Part shown: positions 24,011-32,545 of the stretch, piece after piece
Layout of the letters: every line of letters starts with the position of its first letter
Numbering within the stretch: position 1 is the stretch's first letter
Source of the DNA: Candidatus Undinarchaeales archaeon
Lineage (GTDB): Archaea > SpSt-1190 > JASMDC01
DNA length: 64,000 bases
Assembly: GCA_030753015.1 (NCBI GenBank)
Contig: JASMDC010000007.1
Coordinates: 1 to 64,000 of the forward strand
Reading direction: 5' to 3'
Program-made: the position numbers and the translations under genes
Notes under the pieces: generated by a model
What the model was told of the DNA's origin: nothing
Database searches by the model: none
Seen by the model: only the letters and a program-made list of their open reading frames with translations

Positions 24011-26006
24011 GCTTGGCCAGCGCGCTCTCATCCTTGCGGGCCAGGGGGACCAGCCCCGCGCTCCGCTCGTTGATGGTGGTCTGGATCTTCTCCTTGTCCT
24101 TCTCCAGCGTCTCGAACCGTGCCTCGATCTCTTCGATGCGCGTCTCCTGGACCTTGAGCTTGCTCACGTACATCTGGCGCACCTCGTTCTCGCTCGAGGA
24201 CGTGCCCAGGGAGGACAGGTTATCTTTGTACCGCGTCTGGTGCTCGAAGATGCGGTTGCGCTCCTCGTCGAGCTTCTGCCGCTCCTCGTCGAGCCGGGTG
24301 ATCTTCCGGTAGAGCTCGAGGATGGCCCTGATCTCGTCGGCCACGGTCTGGGTGATGAGACTGTTATCGTAGTACCACGTCACGTCCCGGGTGGACATGT
24401 TGCGGACGTAGATACGGGTGCGTTCGAGCTTGCGCTCGGACACCATCAGCTTGATGGCCTTGGTCTTTGGCTTAAGGGAGAGCTCGAACCGGCGGTAGTT
24501 CTCGGTCTCCTCGGTGGGCTTGATCTCGCTGGTGATCTCGTACCCGTTCTCCTTGGGGTGCTCGATGAACAGCGGCACCTCCTTGTCCACCGTGTCCTTG
24601 ACGTAGTAGATGGTCTCCTTCTTGCGATAGCTGAGGCCCACCAGCGCCCCGCTCTCGACCTGGACCTCCTGGATGGACTCGCCGGTGTACCGCTCCTCCT
24701 TGGTGACCTTCACCCGCAGCTCGACGGCGTAGGACAGGGTGCGGTCTCCGTCCTTCTTGAGGAACGGGAGCATGGTCTCGCCCACGTACGTACCCTTGTC
24801 GAGCACCGTGGCGGGGCCCTCCTCGAGGGCGAGGCCGGTGTCGTTGGTGAGCTTGAGGCACGCCATGGGATTGTCTGCGCGGCCGGCCTCGTTGTACACC
24901 AGGATCTTCTTACCGGATACCTCCTGCTGAAGGATGGGGACCAGGGCCGACTGGTTGCGCAGCACCGTCACCGGCTCGGCGACGTCGTAGGCGAACACCT
25001 CGCCCATGTCGCGCCCCACGGCGGATGCCTTGAAGCTGTCCTTGGCCATCTGAGCTCGGGGGGGAGGTGCCGGGGCCGGCCTGCTGCGCATCATCATCCT
25101 GCTGACCTCCATTACCTTCTTGCACGGCTTCTCGTCATCGAATTCCTCGTCGTCATCGTAGTCCTCGACGCCCTCCATGGCCTCCTCGATGTCCATCGGC
25201 CGAACTCCCATGTCCAGTTTCACGGCTATCTCGGGGCGGAAGGCGTACCGGGGAGAGTAGAGGTCGTTGCGGAAGGACACCGGCAGGCCGGCGACCAGGG
25301 ACAGGTCCACGCTCTTCCAGTCGTCGTCCATGACGTTGTCCACGATGGCCCAGCCCTGGAGGGTGATCTTTCCCTTGTCGTCCACCAGGAGGCGGTAGGA
25401 GGTCTTCCATACCGGGCACTCGACGACGTAGGCGCAGGCCACATCACGTGAGTCCTTGCCCTTGGTGTACACCGTGACGGTCTTCTTGTCGCGACGGGTG
25501 GCGGCGAACACCGTGTCCAGGTAGAACCGCAGCTCCCGGGCCAGCGTCTCGTCGGTGGGCCGCAGCCAGGCGATCTCCTCCAGCGGGACGGTCCTGACCT
25601 TGCCCACGTCGTCCAGCAGCATCAGCTGGCGCTGCTTGTGCTCACGGTCGTTCTCCACGACGGTGCGTGTCTGGATGCCGGTCACGGTGGCTGTGAGCGT
25701 CTTGCCCCCGGTGGACACCTCCACCTCTGCGCCCTTGAGCTGGCCCACCAGCTCGGTGAGGTTCTCGTCGCCGTCGAGGCGGAACGAGACTTCCTCCAGC
25801 GCCTTTGCCACGGGCTTGAACGCGTCGTAGGAGATGCTGGTGACAGCACCCTTCCCGGAGTCCAGGAAAGTGAACGACTTGAGCACGTCATTGATCTCAG
25901 ACTGGCGAAATGTGAACGTGAGCTGCTGCGAGCCCTTGACCTTCCCGGCGCGCTCGAAGTAACCGACACCGTGCTTGTACAGGACGACCTTCTTTATCGG
26001 GAGCAT
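23991..26006 (-). CDS. DUF4139-domain protein
   Basis: This 671-residue protein begins KKVVLYKHGVGYFER, which in DUF4139 proteins opens the N-terminal beta domain. It has the middle motif CPVWKTSYRL with LQGWAIVDNVMDDDWKSVDLSL close behind, and ends in a long coiled coil (about 560-645). A low-complexity acidic and proline stretch separates the halves. There is no signal peptide, so it appears cytoplasmic. Function is unknown in the family. A TATA element at 26029-26037 gives a leaderless start. Confidence 0.82.
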   Translation of the reverse strand: MLPIKKVVLYKHGVGYFERAGKVKGSQQLTFTFRQSEINDVLKSFTFLDSGKGAVTSISYDAFKPVAKALEEVSFRLDGDENLTELVGQLKGAEVEVSTGGKTLTATVTGIQTRTVVENDREHKQRQLMLLDDVGKVRTVPLEEIAWLRPTDETLARELRFYLDTVFAATRRDKKTVTVYTKGKDSRDVACAYVVECPVWKTSYRLLVDDKGKITLQGWAIVDNVMDDDWKSVDLSLVAGLPVSFRNDLYSPRYAFRPEIAVKLDMGVRPMDIEEAMEGVEDYDDDEEFDDEKPCKKVMEVSRMMMRSRPAPAPPPRAQMAKDSFKASAVGRDMGEVFAYDVAEPVTVLRNQSALVPILQQEVSGKKILVYNEAGRADNPMACLKLTNDTGLALEEGPATVLDKGTYVGETMLPFLKKDGDRTLSYAVELRVKVTKEERYTGESIQEVQVESGALVGLSYRKKETIYYVKDTVDKEVPLFIEHPKENGYEITSEIKPTEETENYRRFELSLKPKTKAIKLMVSERKLERTRIYVRNMSTRDVTWYYDNSLITQTVADEIRAILELYRKITRLDEERQKLDEERNRIFEHQTRYKDNLSSLGTSSSENEVRQMYVSKLKVQETRIEEIEARFETLEKDKEKIQTTINERSAGLVPLARKDESALAKLKRLVA

Positions 26007-26028
26007 GGGCTGCTGTATGCAAGTAGAT

Positions 26029-26037
26029 GTTTTAAGG
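26029..26037 (-). promoter_or_regulatory. TATA box of the DUF4139 gene
   Basis: The minus strand reads CCTTAAAAC, about 27 bases upstream of ATG 26006. Confidence 0.45.
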
Positions 26038-26054
26038 GTTGGGAACGGACCTGC

Positions 26055-26267
26055 TCACTCCACTACCTTGAGCAAATTCTTGTACTCCTCTTCGTCGATC
26101 TCGCCCCAAGCGAGGCGTCGCTTCAGGATGTCTCCGGGGGACGAGGACACCGTCCGCGACCGCTCGTGGTCCCGGAGCGCCCAGATGATGAGGCCCAGCG
26201 TCACGACGAAGAACAGGATGTTGAATCCCATCGCGTACATGCCGTAGCCGAGACCGTATCCGTACAT
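26055..26267 (-). CDS. Small membrane protein with SHOCT domain
   Basis: The 70-residue protein has a Tyr/Gly/Met-rich start, one membrane segment (FNILFFVVTLGLIIWAL) and a C-terminal SHOCT motif (GDILKRRLAWGEIDEEEYKNLLKVV), which mediates oligomerisation. ATG 26267 has GAGGTG 7 bases upstream. It follows the secreted Gly-rich protein gene on the same strand, separated by a strong G/C hairpin. Confidence 0.8.
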   Translation of the reverse strand: MYGYGLGYGMYAMGFNILFFVVTLGLIIWALRDHERSRTVSSSPGDILKRRLAWGEIDEEEYKNLLKVVE

Positions 26268-26287
26268 CCCCAACACCTCGCGTATCC

Positions 26288-26323
26288 TCGGGGGGGCGGG
26301 GGTTCTTTCAGACCCCCACCTCC
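26288..26323 (-). repeat. Strong GC hairpin between two minus-strand genes
   Basis: A run of G-rich sequence (GGGGGGGCGGGGGT) pairs with ACCCCCACCTCCCC across a short loop CTTTCAG. It lies between the stop of the gene at 26350 and the ribosome-binding site of the SHOCT gene, so it could end most transcripts or tune readthrough. Confidence 0.5.
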
Positions 26324-26349
26324 CCGGACGATGGACGTTCCTATTGTGC

Positions 26350-26820
26350 TTATTGCTGGAAGCGCCACCCACGGCCCCGCCCGCAGCCGCCGCAACCACC
26401 GGCAGCGATGTTGTCGCACTGGCCATCGCCGTCCGCATCGACGAAGCCGCCGCCATTCATTCCACCACCACGGCCGTATCCCCGGCCGCGTCCCTGCCCG
26501 AGCCCGAGCTCGGCGCGGATGGTAGCGGCCAGGTCGAGGTCGCCGGATTCCATGGCCTCATGGACCTTGGAGAATCGTCCGAAGGTCTCATCGGTGACCA
26601 TGTCCACCACACGTGGGCGACGGCCGTTCTCGGTCATGAGGGTCTTCCATGCCTCGTAGTCGTTCTCTTCGAATGCCTTCTCCATCAGCTCGTGTCGCTC
26701 ATCACTGTGATAAGGGCCGTAGCCGGGGGACGGCACATCCGTGGCACCCACAACACCCGCGGACAGGAGCAGCCCCGTCGCAGCGAGGGCCGCGAGCACC
26801 ATGATAGATGTCGTCTTCAT
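26350..26820 (-). CDS. Secreted Gly/Arg-rich protein with Ca-binding-like loop
   Basis: The 156-residue protein starts with a signal peptide (MKTTSIMVLAALAATGLLLS), then a helical charged domain (about 45-110), a Gly/Arg-rich stretch and FVDADGDGQCD, which resembles an EF-hand/dockerin calcium loop, then a CGGCG cluster. The frame continues upstream, but the signal peptide and the TATA box (26877-26887) fix the start at 26820. Its promoter carries five phased direct repeats, so it is probably tightly regulated. Function unknown. Confidence 0.7.
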   Translation of the reverse strand: MKTTSIMVLAALAATGLLLSAGVVGATDVPSPGYGPYHSDERHELMEKAFEENDYEAWKTLMTENGRRPRVVDMVTDETFGRFSKVHEAMESGDLDLAATIRAELGLGQGRGRGYGRGGGMNGGGFVDADGDGQCDNIAAGGCGGCGRGRGWRFQQ

Positions 26821-26872
26821 CTGTATCACATCCTGGCCGCCCCCCGGGGGGACGACCATAAGGAACGTAGGT

Positions 26873-26964
26873 TGAAACCATATAACCAACTTGCTGAAAC
26901 CGTTGTACGGAAAGCTGAAACCATAGGGTGGTTCCGTGAAACCATGGGCCTTCCACATGAAACC
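26873..26964 (-). promoter_or_regulatory. Five 21-22 bp-phased GGTTTCA repeats around a TATA box
   Basis: TGAAACC (GGTTTCA on the minus strand) occurs at 26873, 26895, 26916, 26937 and 26958, with spacings 22, 21, 21 and 21. The TATA box GGTTATATGG of the gene at 26820 lies between the two promoter-proximal copies. Two-helical-turn phasing puts all copies on one DNA face, as expected for cooperative binding of a regulator. Confidence 0.7.
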
Positions 26965-27030
26965 CTCGGGCCCGCTGCGCACGGTTTTAACCGGTCTATG
27001 CGTGAGAGGGCGTCCGCTACCCTGACTCTA

Positions 27031-27041
27031 GCTTAATAAAT
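27031..27041 (+). promoter_or_regulatory. TATA box of the toroid-like surface protein
   Basis: GCTTAATAAA is about 27 bases above ATG 27063 (leaderless). Confidence 0.5.
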
Positions 27042-27062
27042 GATGGCGGGTCCTCGCGTCCC

Positions 27063-28667
27063 ATGGCCCCCTCCCGTACACGCTTATCGCTTTTCATGCT
27101 CGTCGTGGTGTTCGCAACGACGGTCCCAGCGGTGTCGCTGGACACCACCGAGTTCCTGAGCAACCTCACCATCAACGGCTCAAAGGAGTGCGGTCCCGAG
27201 ACCGACTGGGACTGCACCACCGCAGAGGCCCAGGGCAAGATGATCATGGCCTACTCGGCCATGTACAAGGCCACCGGCGTGACCATGTACAAGAACCGCG
27301 CCAAGAACCTGGCCAACGCCAAGGTATCGGGCGCCGCCGGGTGCGCTGCGTGCGCCTGCGACAGCGCGGGCGATTTCGACTGCGGTACGGCGACCGACCA
27401 GGCGACGCTCATCCTCGGTCTGTTGTCGGCCTTCGAGTACACGGGGGAGCCACTGTACTACTCCCGGGCCCTGCTGCTGGGGAACACGGCCACGTCCGAA
27501 TGCGGACCCGACGCGGAGTTCGACATCGGCGGGTCCGACTGGGAGTGCGCCGACGTCAGCTCGCAGAACCTCATGATACTGGCGTACGCGCGGCTGTTCG
27601 AGGACTCCGGCGAGGAGGACCACCTGGACGCTGTGAAGAAGCTGGCCGATAACTGTAACGGTGTGCAGTTCCAGGGCTCGCTCCACCCCTGCTCCACGGG
27701 CCTCGTCCGCGCCTACCACCTCACCCGGGACACCCGGTACAAGGACCAGTTCTTCAGCTCGGTGCGCGAGCAGGATGGGCTGGGGAAGCTCCTTGTGGAC
27801 AACCTCGTGTACTACCGGTTCACCGGCGAGGACCAGTACCTCGAGCTCGCCGTCTCGTCCGGGACCGAGGGGAGCTCGCTGTGCGGGCCCGGGACGGACG
27901 ACTGGGACTGCGACTACCCGGCCACCCAGGGCTGGTTCATCACCTCCTACGCTGCACTGTACGAGTTCACCAACGACACCACTTACAAGGGCTACATGGA
28001 CAAGCTGGCCGACGTCGACCAGCCATGCGGCTCATACGAGGACGGCGACGCATGGGAGTGCGCCACTGCCACCGAGCAGGCCCAGCTCATGATCGGCCTC
28101 GCCTCGGCACTGGTCGAGAAGGACCTCCACACCGCCCAGTGGGGCCTTGACGACCTAACCTCCGTGGCAGTGGCCCGGAAGGACGCCGGTGACGCCTGCA
28201 TGTCCAACGCCGATTGCCTTTCCGGCAACTGCAAGAGCCAGGTGTGCTGTCTTGCCGACCAGGTGTGCTGCACCAAGGACGCCCACTGTCCGCCGGATAA
28301 CACGTGCGACACGGAGAGGTCCTACTGCATCGAGGCTCTCACTGTGGAGCCGACGGCGGTCCCTGGTCCCTCGGTCGAGCCCCAGTGCACGCCGTGCCCC
28401 GAGGCCACATGTCCCGAGGTAACCCCTGAGGTCGTCGAGAGGATCGTGGAGAAGAACGTCACCGTGACCGTCACCGTGCCCGCCGAGACCACGCCCTGTC
28501 CCCCCGCACCGAGCTGTGGTCCGCAGGCGACCGCGTGCCCCTCCTGCCCGTCCGCCGAATCTGCCCCGTCCACTCAGTCCTCCAGCGGCTCCGTTGCCGT
28601 GCTGGGGGCCGTGTTCGGGCTGCTGGCCGGGCTGGTGTTGAGCGCGATGATGACCGTGAACAAGTAA
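27063..28667 (+). CDS. Secreted alpha-helical repeat protein with C-terminal anchor
   Basis: This 534-residue protein has a signal peptide (about 7-25), about five to six repeats of 50-90 residues, a cysteine-rich knot (about 380-425), a Pro/Thr/Cys-rich stalk and a C-terminal membrane segment (VAVLGAVFGLLAGLVLSAMM). Most repeats share C..(D)xxDWDC or DWEC, then Q and a helical hairpin with (Y/F)xxTGxxxY. This resembles an alpha/alpha toroid of the six-hairpin type with one disulphide per repeat. I see no convincing catalytic residues, so it may bind rather than cut sugars or peptides. Confidence 0.72.
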   Translation: MAPSRTRLSLFMLVVVFATTVPAVSLDTTEFLSNLTINGSKECGPETDWDCTTAEAQGKMIMAYSAMYKATGVTMYKNRAKNLANAKVSGAAGCAACACDSAGDFDCGTATDQATLILGLLSAFEYTGEPLYYSRALLLGNTATSECGPDAEFDIGGSDWECADVSSQNLMILAYARLFEDSGEEDHLDAVKKLADNCNGVQFQGSLHPCSTGLVRAYHLTRDTRYKDQFFSSVREQDGLGKLLVDNLVYYRFTGEDQYLELAVSSGTEGSSLCGPGTDDWDCDYPATQGWFITSYAALYEFTNDTTYKGYMDKLADVDQPCGSYEDGDAWECATATEQAQLMIGLASALVEKDLHTAQWGLDDLTSVAVARKDAGDACMSNADCLSGNCKSQVCCLADQVCCTKDAHCPPDNTCDTERSYCIEALTVEPTAVPGPSVEPQCTPCPEATCPEVTPEVVERIVEKNVTVTVTVPAETTPCPPAPSCGPQATACPSCPSAESAPSTQSSSGSVAVLGAVFGLLAGLVLSAMMTVNK

Positions 28668-28671
28668 CGGT

Positions 28672-29451
28672 TCAGCTGCGCCAGTTGCGCAAGCAGGCCG
28701 TTCGCGCAGCGTCCTCGGGTATGGCGTCGCAGTGGGAGACGTCCCCGGAATAGCGGGCCAGCCTCGACCTGCAGAAGAACGGGAGCGGCATCCTGACCCC
28801 GCCAAGTACGGCAGAGGCGCCGGTGTCGACCGTGTCGCAGTCGAACGTCCTGTTGTTGTCAAGAGAGACCTTCACGGTGTCGCTGATGCACAGGGCCCGG
28901 GCCGTGGAGTACGTCCCGCCCGCTGTAGTGTTATCCCCGCCGATCATCGCGCAGTAGGCAGCGTCCTGCTTCACCTCGGCGAAACGGGCAAGGCAGAGGT
29001 CCCGGTCCCGGTCGCTCAGAGTGTCCAGGAACGTCACGTTGTCGGCGTTGGCCGCGCGCTGGCAATAGCAGATGGTGCGCAGGTCGCTGGACGCCTTGGC
29101 CGCGAACGGGCTGGTCTCCATACCGGTCTCGGTCTGGGTGAACATGTCGCACGAGAACGACGCCGAGGCCGACGCACGCCACACGTCGGTCAGGCATGCA
29201 TCGTGGCAGTTTACCTCCGGCCCGCGGTCGCAGGAACCGAGAATTGCGCAGAGGTACAGGTCCATTGTCTCGGTGGAGTTCATCCTTGTCGGGGCCTGGT
29301 TGTACCGCCACAGCGCGCACGGTCCCATGGAGACCACCGAGCACACATCGGGATTGCCCGACGAGACGGCGAGGTGGAGCAGGCCCTGCTCGATCACGGG
29401 GATCGCCACCGCGATTGCGAGCAGTGCAAGGACAATGACCTTCTTCCCCAT
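28672..29451 (-). CDS. Secreted cysteine-rich protein
   Basis: The 259-residue protein opens with a signal peptide or anchor (KKVIVLALLAIAVAIPVIEQG) and carries about 16 cysteines spread along its length (for example CDRGPEVNCHDAC, ICYCQRAA, YCAMIGG). The repeated C-A-x-I-x-G and A-x-C patterns suggest helical, disulphide-linked units. I do not recognise the family. ATG 29451 lies about 27 bases below a TATA box (29473-29482). It converges on the gene at 27063 with a 4-base gap. Confidence 0.7.
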   Translation of the reverse strand: MGKKVIVLALLAIAVAIPVIEQGLLHLAVSSGNPDVCSVVSMGPCALWRYNQAPTRMNSTETMDLYLCAILGSCDRGPEVNCHDACLTDVWRASASASFSCDMFTQTETGMETSPFAAKASSDLRTICYCQRAANADNVTFLDTLSDRDRDLCLARFAEVKQDAAYCAMIGGDNTTAGGTYSTARALCISDTVKVSLDNNRTFDCDTVDTGASAVLGGVRMPLPFFCRSRLARYSGDVSHCDAIPEDAARTACLRNWRS

Positions 29452-29551
29452 GGTGGGCCCGTGCCCCTTCAGGCTTTTATGCGTGTCGGGTAAAAGGCGG
29501 CCCTCGGGTGCCGTCACTGGCCTCCAGGGACGGTGTGTCCTCCACGGGTTA

Positions 29552-29561
29552 ACTATAAATA
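29552..29561 (+). promoter_or_regulatory. TATA box of the gene at 29597
   Basis: ACTATAAATA lies about 40 bases above ATG 29597. Confidence 0.55.
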
Positions 29562-29596
29562 CGAGCTATCGTGCGACTCTATGACAGGCGATAGGA

Positions 29597-30763
29597 ATGG
29601 TTGCACTCGACGAAGAGGATTTCAGGGATAAGAACGACACGGAGGACCAGCCGAAGCTGGAAGAAGTCTCCGTGCCATCTTACGGTGCCTCTGAGTACTC
29701 CGTCGACGAGCAGGCCGCCCAAGAGGAAGCGGCCGAGGAACCTGACCTCAAGTGGTACCACAAGTTCGGCAACTATCTCAAGGACCGCTATGAGCACGTC
29801 CAGGACTTCGTCAGCACCGTGGGCGAGACCATGTTCGGCGACGTCCGTGGCCTCACGGGCAACGTGGGCGCGGGTATCGGCGCGTACGTGGGCAGCCACT
29901 TCGGCCCGGGTGGGCTCGTCATCGGGCTAGGGATCGGGGCGCTCACCGGCGCGTACGTGGGCAAGTACCTCAAGAAGGATCTCGGGAACACCGAGTTCGA
30001 CGTCGTCTGCAGCAACCTCAACAAGCAGGACCACACCGACGTGACCGGTACTCTCACGAAGCTCCGGTCCACTCTCCAGTCCAAGGAGGGTACCTGGGAG
30101 ACCAGGCTCGACGTGCTCAAAGAGACCATGTCCAACCTCTATGCTAACATCGACGGCGAGGTGGGCGGCATGGACGAGAGCTTGGGCAAGTCCTTCATCC
30201 TCGACGTGTCAACGGCCCTCAACTACCTCGAGAAGGGCTACCTCGGCTACAAGGCCGAGTCCACCGACGTGCTCCTCGCAGAAAGGGCCAAGGGCTACTC
30301 GTTCGAGGAGAACGTGGACACCTTCAAGGAACTCTACGCGGACGTCGGCGAGCGGCCGCCCTCCGCGCTCCTCTCCACCATTGATGGGATCAACGACTCG
30401 GGCTACTCAGGCATCGGCCAGAACGTCGGCGACCTCTCCACGGTGCTCTACCAGGGCAAGAAGGAGACCACCTACCACCGATGGAGGACGCGTATCGACT
30501 ACCTCAAGTCGGGCATGGGCGGGCTCCGCAAGCACATGGACGCCGCCATCGACGACATCGAGGGCCACGAAAAGGAGGTCAAGAAGCTCTACCTCGACGT
30601 GAGCACCTCACTCAATGTGATGTCCAAGACATACCTCGACAAGCGCGACATGGCCGCCGTCCGGTACGCCGAGCGTTCCACGGGCTACAACTTCGAGCAC
30701 GACGCCAAGGAGTTCCGGGACACCTACGGCGAGAAGGTCGCCGACCTCGGCCTCGAGCTCTGA
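29597..30763 (+). CDS. Glycine-zipper protein with duplicated helical domain
   Basis: The 388-residue protein has an acidic N-terminus (1-50), a glycine-zipper hydrophobic stretch (about 93-127: GIGAYVGSHFGPGG, then VIGLGIGALTGAYVG) able to insert into or bind membranes, and two helical repeats of about 85 residues. Both repeats contain TR(L/I)D-LK, LDVSTxLN, Y and AERxxGYxFE...F(K/R). There is no signal peptide. Glycine-zipper plus helical-repeat proteins are often membrane-remodelling or stress proteins, but I cannot assign a role. AGGA sits only a few bases before the ATG. Confidence 0.72.
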   Translation: MVALDEEDFRDKNDTEDQPKLEEVSVPSYGASEYSVDEQAAQEEAAEEPDLKWYHKFGNYLKDRYEHVQDFVSTVGETMFGDVRGLTGNVGAGIGAYVGSHFGPGGLVIGLGIGALTGAYVGKYLKKDLGNTEFDVVCSNLNKQDHTDVTGTLTKLRSTLQSKEGTWETRLDVLKETMSNLYANIDGEVGGMDESLGKSFILDVSTALNYLEKGYLGYKAESTDVLLAERAKGYSFEENVDTFKELYADVGERPPSALLSTIDGINDSGYSGIGQNVGDLSTVLYQGKKETTYHRWRTRIDYLKSGMGGLRKHMDAAIDDIEGHEKEVKKLYLDVSTSLNVMSKTYLDKRDMAAVRYAERSTGYNFEHDAKEFRDTYGEKVADLGLEL

Positions 30764-30889
30764 GCGTACGTCCGGACCTCTAGGGATCCACTGTCGTAGA
30801 CCGTGCTCTATCTGGATGGTGTAGATCGGACCTATGGACCACCGTGGCCCCGTCCCCTCCACGCTAAACTGTCATCACTCCCCCGTGGC

Positions 30890-30900
30890 AAAATATAAAA
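30890..30900 (+). promoter_or_regulatory. TATA box deciding the metalloprotease start
   Basis: AAAATATAAAA lies about 32 bases above ATG 30927, excluding the earlier in-frame ATG at 30834. Confidence 0.6.
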
Positions 30901-30926
30901 GGGCACACCTGTCGCCGAACTGTCCG

Positions 30927-31829
30927 ATGTACGGCCCCAGCGCGGACGTCATGGGATGCGAGGAGCTGGTGGACACTCTGGTCTCCTACATCGAGGAGAG
31001 CTTCGGCGTCGAGTACGGCGCCGTCCCCGAGGTCGTGCATGCCAGCATCGCCGACGTCGAGTCGTACGTGCGCGACAGGGACCGCGCTATTACCGGTGTC
31101 GAGCCTGACGCAGCGACGGTGCACGAGCGCGCGAAGCACGTGTACGGGTCCACTTCCGGCATCTACGACGGCATCAACCACCGCGTGCTGGTGATGGACA
31201 ACGCCGCCCGCCCTCAGGTCCTGGACGACCTGGGCCAGGGGATCGAGGTGGACCCCACGACCATGGCGGACCAGGGCGAACTGGTCTACATCCTTGCCCA
31301 CGAGCTGGTCCACGGCTACCAGCGCAATCATGGGGCCCCCTCGGAGCCCGAGCTCATCGTCGCCAGCGCCCGCTCGATACAGCAGGAGAATGGCTCGATC
31401 ACGGGCAGGCTCGCAGGCCTCTTCAGGGCCAACCACATGTCCGAAGGGATGCAGTTGGTGTACGGCGCCCTCCCCGCCCTCACGGTCATCGAGGGACAGG
31501 CCGACTACATGGCCATGGGCGCGCTCCTCGCTCACAAGGACGAGCTGCCCGAGGCCGCGGCCTACGCCGCTCAGAAGTACGTGGAGCAGACCACCGATTC
31601 GGGTGACGGTGACTATCGGACCATGGTCAAGGGCCTTCTGGTGGCCAAGCAGCAGATGGAGGCGGGCAAGGCACCCGAACTCTGCACGTCGCCGCAGTTC
31701 GCCCACGCGCTCAAGGACGCCCAGTACATAATCGGGTTCGACTACATCGCCGAGACGGCACGAGACGAGGGCCACAGCATGGACTGGTTCGTCGAGAACC
31801 TCCCCGACAAGCTAGATGCCTTTCTCTGA
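30927..31829 (+). CDS. HExxH zinc metalloprotease
   Basis: This 300-residue protein has LAHELVHGYQ (HExxH zinc motif, near residue 128) and, about 80 residues later, VIEGQADYMAMG, whose glutamate fits the third ligand of gluzincin-type peptidases. There is no signal peptide or membrane segment, so it acts in the cytoplasm. Substrates are unknown. It is preceded by its own TATA box and followed by an HD-domain gene with a separate promoter. Confidence 0.78.
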   Translation: MYGPSADVMGCEELVDTLVSYIEESFGVEYGAVPEVVHASIADVESYVRDRDRAITGVEPDAATVHERAKHVYGSTSGIYDGINHRVLVMDNAARPQVLDDLGQGIEVDPTTMADQGELVYILAHELVHGYQRNHGAPSEPELIVASARSIQQENGSITGRLAGLFRANHMSEGMQLVYGALPALTVIEGQADYMAMGALLAHKDELPEAAAYAAQKYVEQTTDSGDGDYRTMVKGLLVAKQQMEAGKAPELCTSPQFAHALKDAQYIIGFDYIAETARDEGHSMDWFVENLPDKLDAFL

Positions 31830-31861
31830 ACCGATTGCACTCCGGCGAGCGGTGGACAAAA

Positions 31862-31872
31862 GCTTTTTAGTA
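31862..31872 (+). promoter_or_regulatory. TATA-like box of the HD protein
   Basis: GCTTTTTAGTA lies about 27 bases above ATG 31894, giving a leaderless start. A nearly identical CCTTTAGTACC element precedes the gene at 48605. Confidence 0.45.
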
Positions 31873-31893
31873 CCCAAGGCGTAAGAACGGCCA

Positions 31894-32487
31894 ATGGGGT
31901 ACGACCGGGATGCCGGTCTCGAGCTCATGGAGTCCTATCTGGGCGCTGACGAGCTCGCGACCAAGCTCGAGCACTCGCAGGGCGTTGGTGACTTCGCCTA
32001 TATCGTTGCCGAGCGTATCAGTGAACGGAACCCCGAGCTGGGGCTCGATCCGGAGCTGGTGGGATACCTGGGGTACGTCCACGACATCGGGTACGTCGCC
32101 GGGCCCGAGAAGCACGAGCTCGCTTCCATCGAACTCCTCTTGGCGGAGGGTGTCGATCCAGACATAGCCAGGATGGCCATGCACGGCCAGCTGGCCGAGC
32201 AGTACGGCGAGGCCGAGGGAGACGTCGACCAGTACCTACCGATAGGTCTGGAGGGCATGCTCCTCACCTACGCGGACATGTCCGTGCGCGTGGGCAGGGC
32301 CATCCCCGTCCGGGAGCGCGCGGCCGAGATCGAGGACCGGGTAAACGGCCTCCCTATCCCGCAGGACATCAAGGACACCATCATCGAGAACCTCCACAAG
32401 GCGATGCCGCGGTTCGAGCGGTACGAGGAGGCCATGCTGGCGCTGGCCGGTGCGGACTCGGTGGACGACTTCTACGACGAGCGTTGA
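31894..32487 (+). CDS. HD-domain phosphohydrolase
   Basis: The 197-residue protein carries HD metal-site elements in order: H in LEHSQGV, HD in GYVHDIGYV, H in MAMHGQL and D in TYADMSVRVG. HD proteins of this size hydrolyse nucleotides or other phosphoesters in the cytoplasm. The remaining helices fit the fold. The exact substrate cannot be read. Confidence 0.82.
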   Translation: MGYDRDAGLELMESYLGADELATKLEHSQGVGDFAYIVAERISERNPELGLDPELVGYLGYVHDIGYVAGPEKHELASIELLLAEGVDPDIARMAMHGQLAEQYGEAEGDVDQYLPIGLEGMLLTYADMSVRVGRAIPVRERAAEIEDRVNGLPIPQDIKDTIIENLHKAMPRFERYEEAMLALAGADSVDDFYDER

Positions 32488-32545
32488 ACCTTACTTTCCG
32501 TGGCTCCGGGCCCTACGTCCAGCAGTCCCGGCGATCTGCGGAAGG

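Noticed and set aside
26873-26964. CRISPR-like array
   Set aside because: The 7-base repeats at 21-bp steps are far too short for CRISPR and have no spacers; they fit a promoter array.
29581-29631. 16-codon frame just below a TATA box, overlapping the gene at 29597
   Set aside because: Arg-rich, no conservation evidence; the larger frame explains the promoter equally well.
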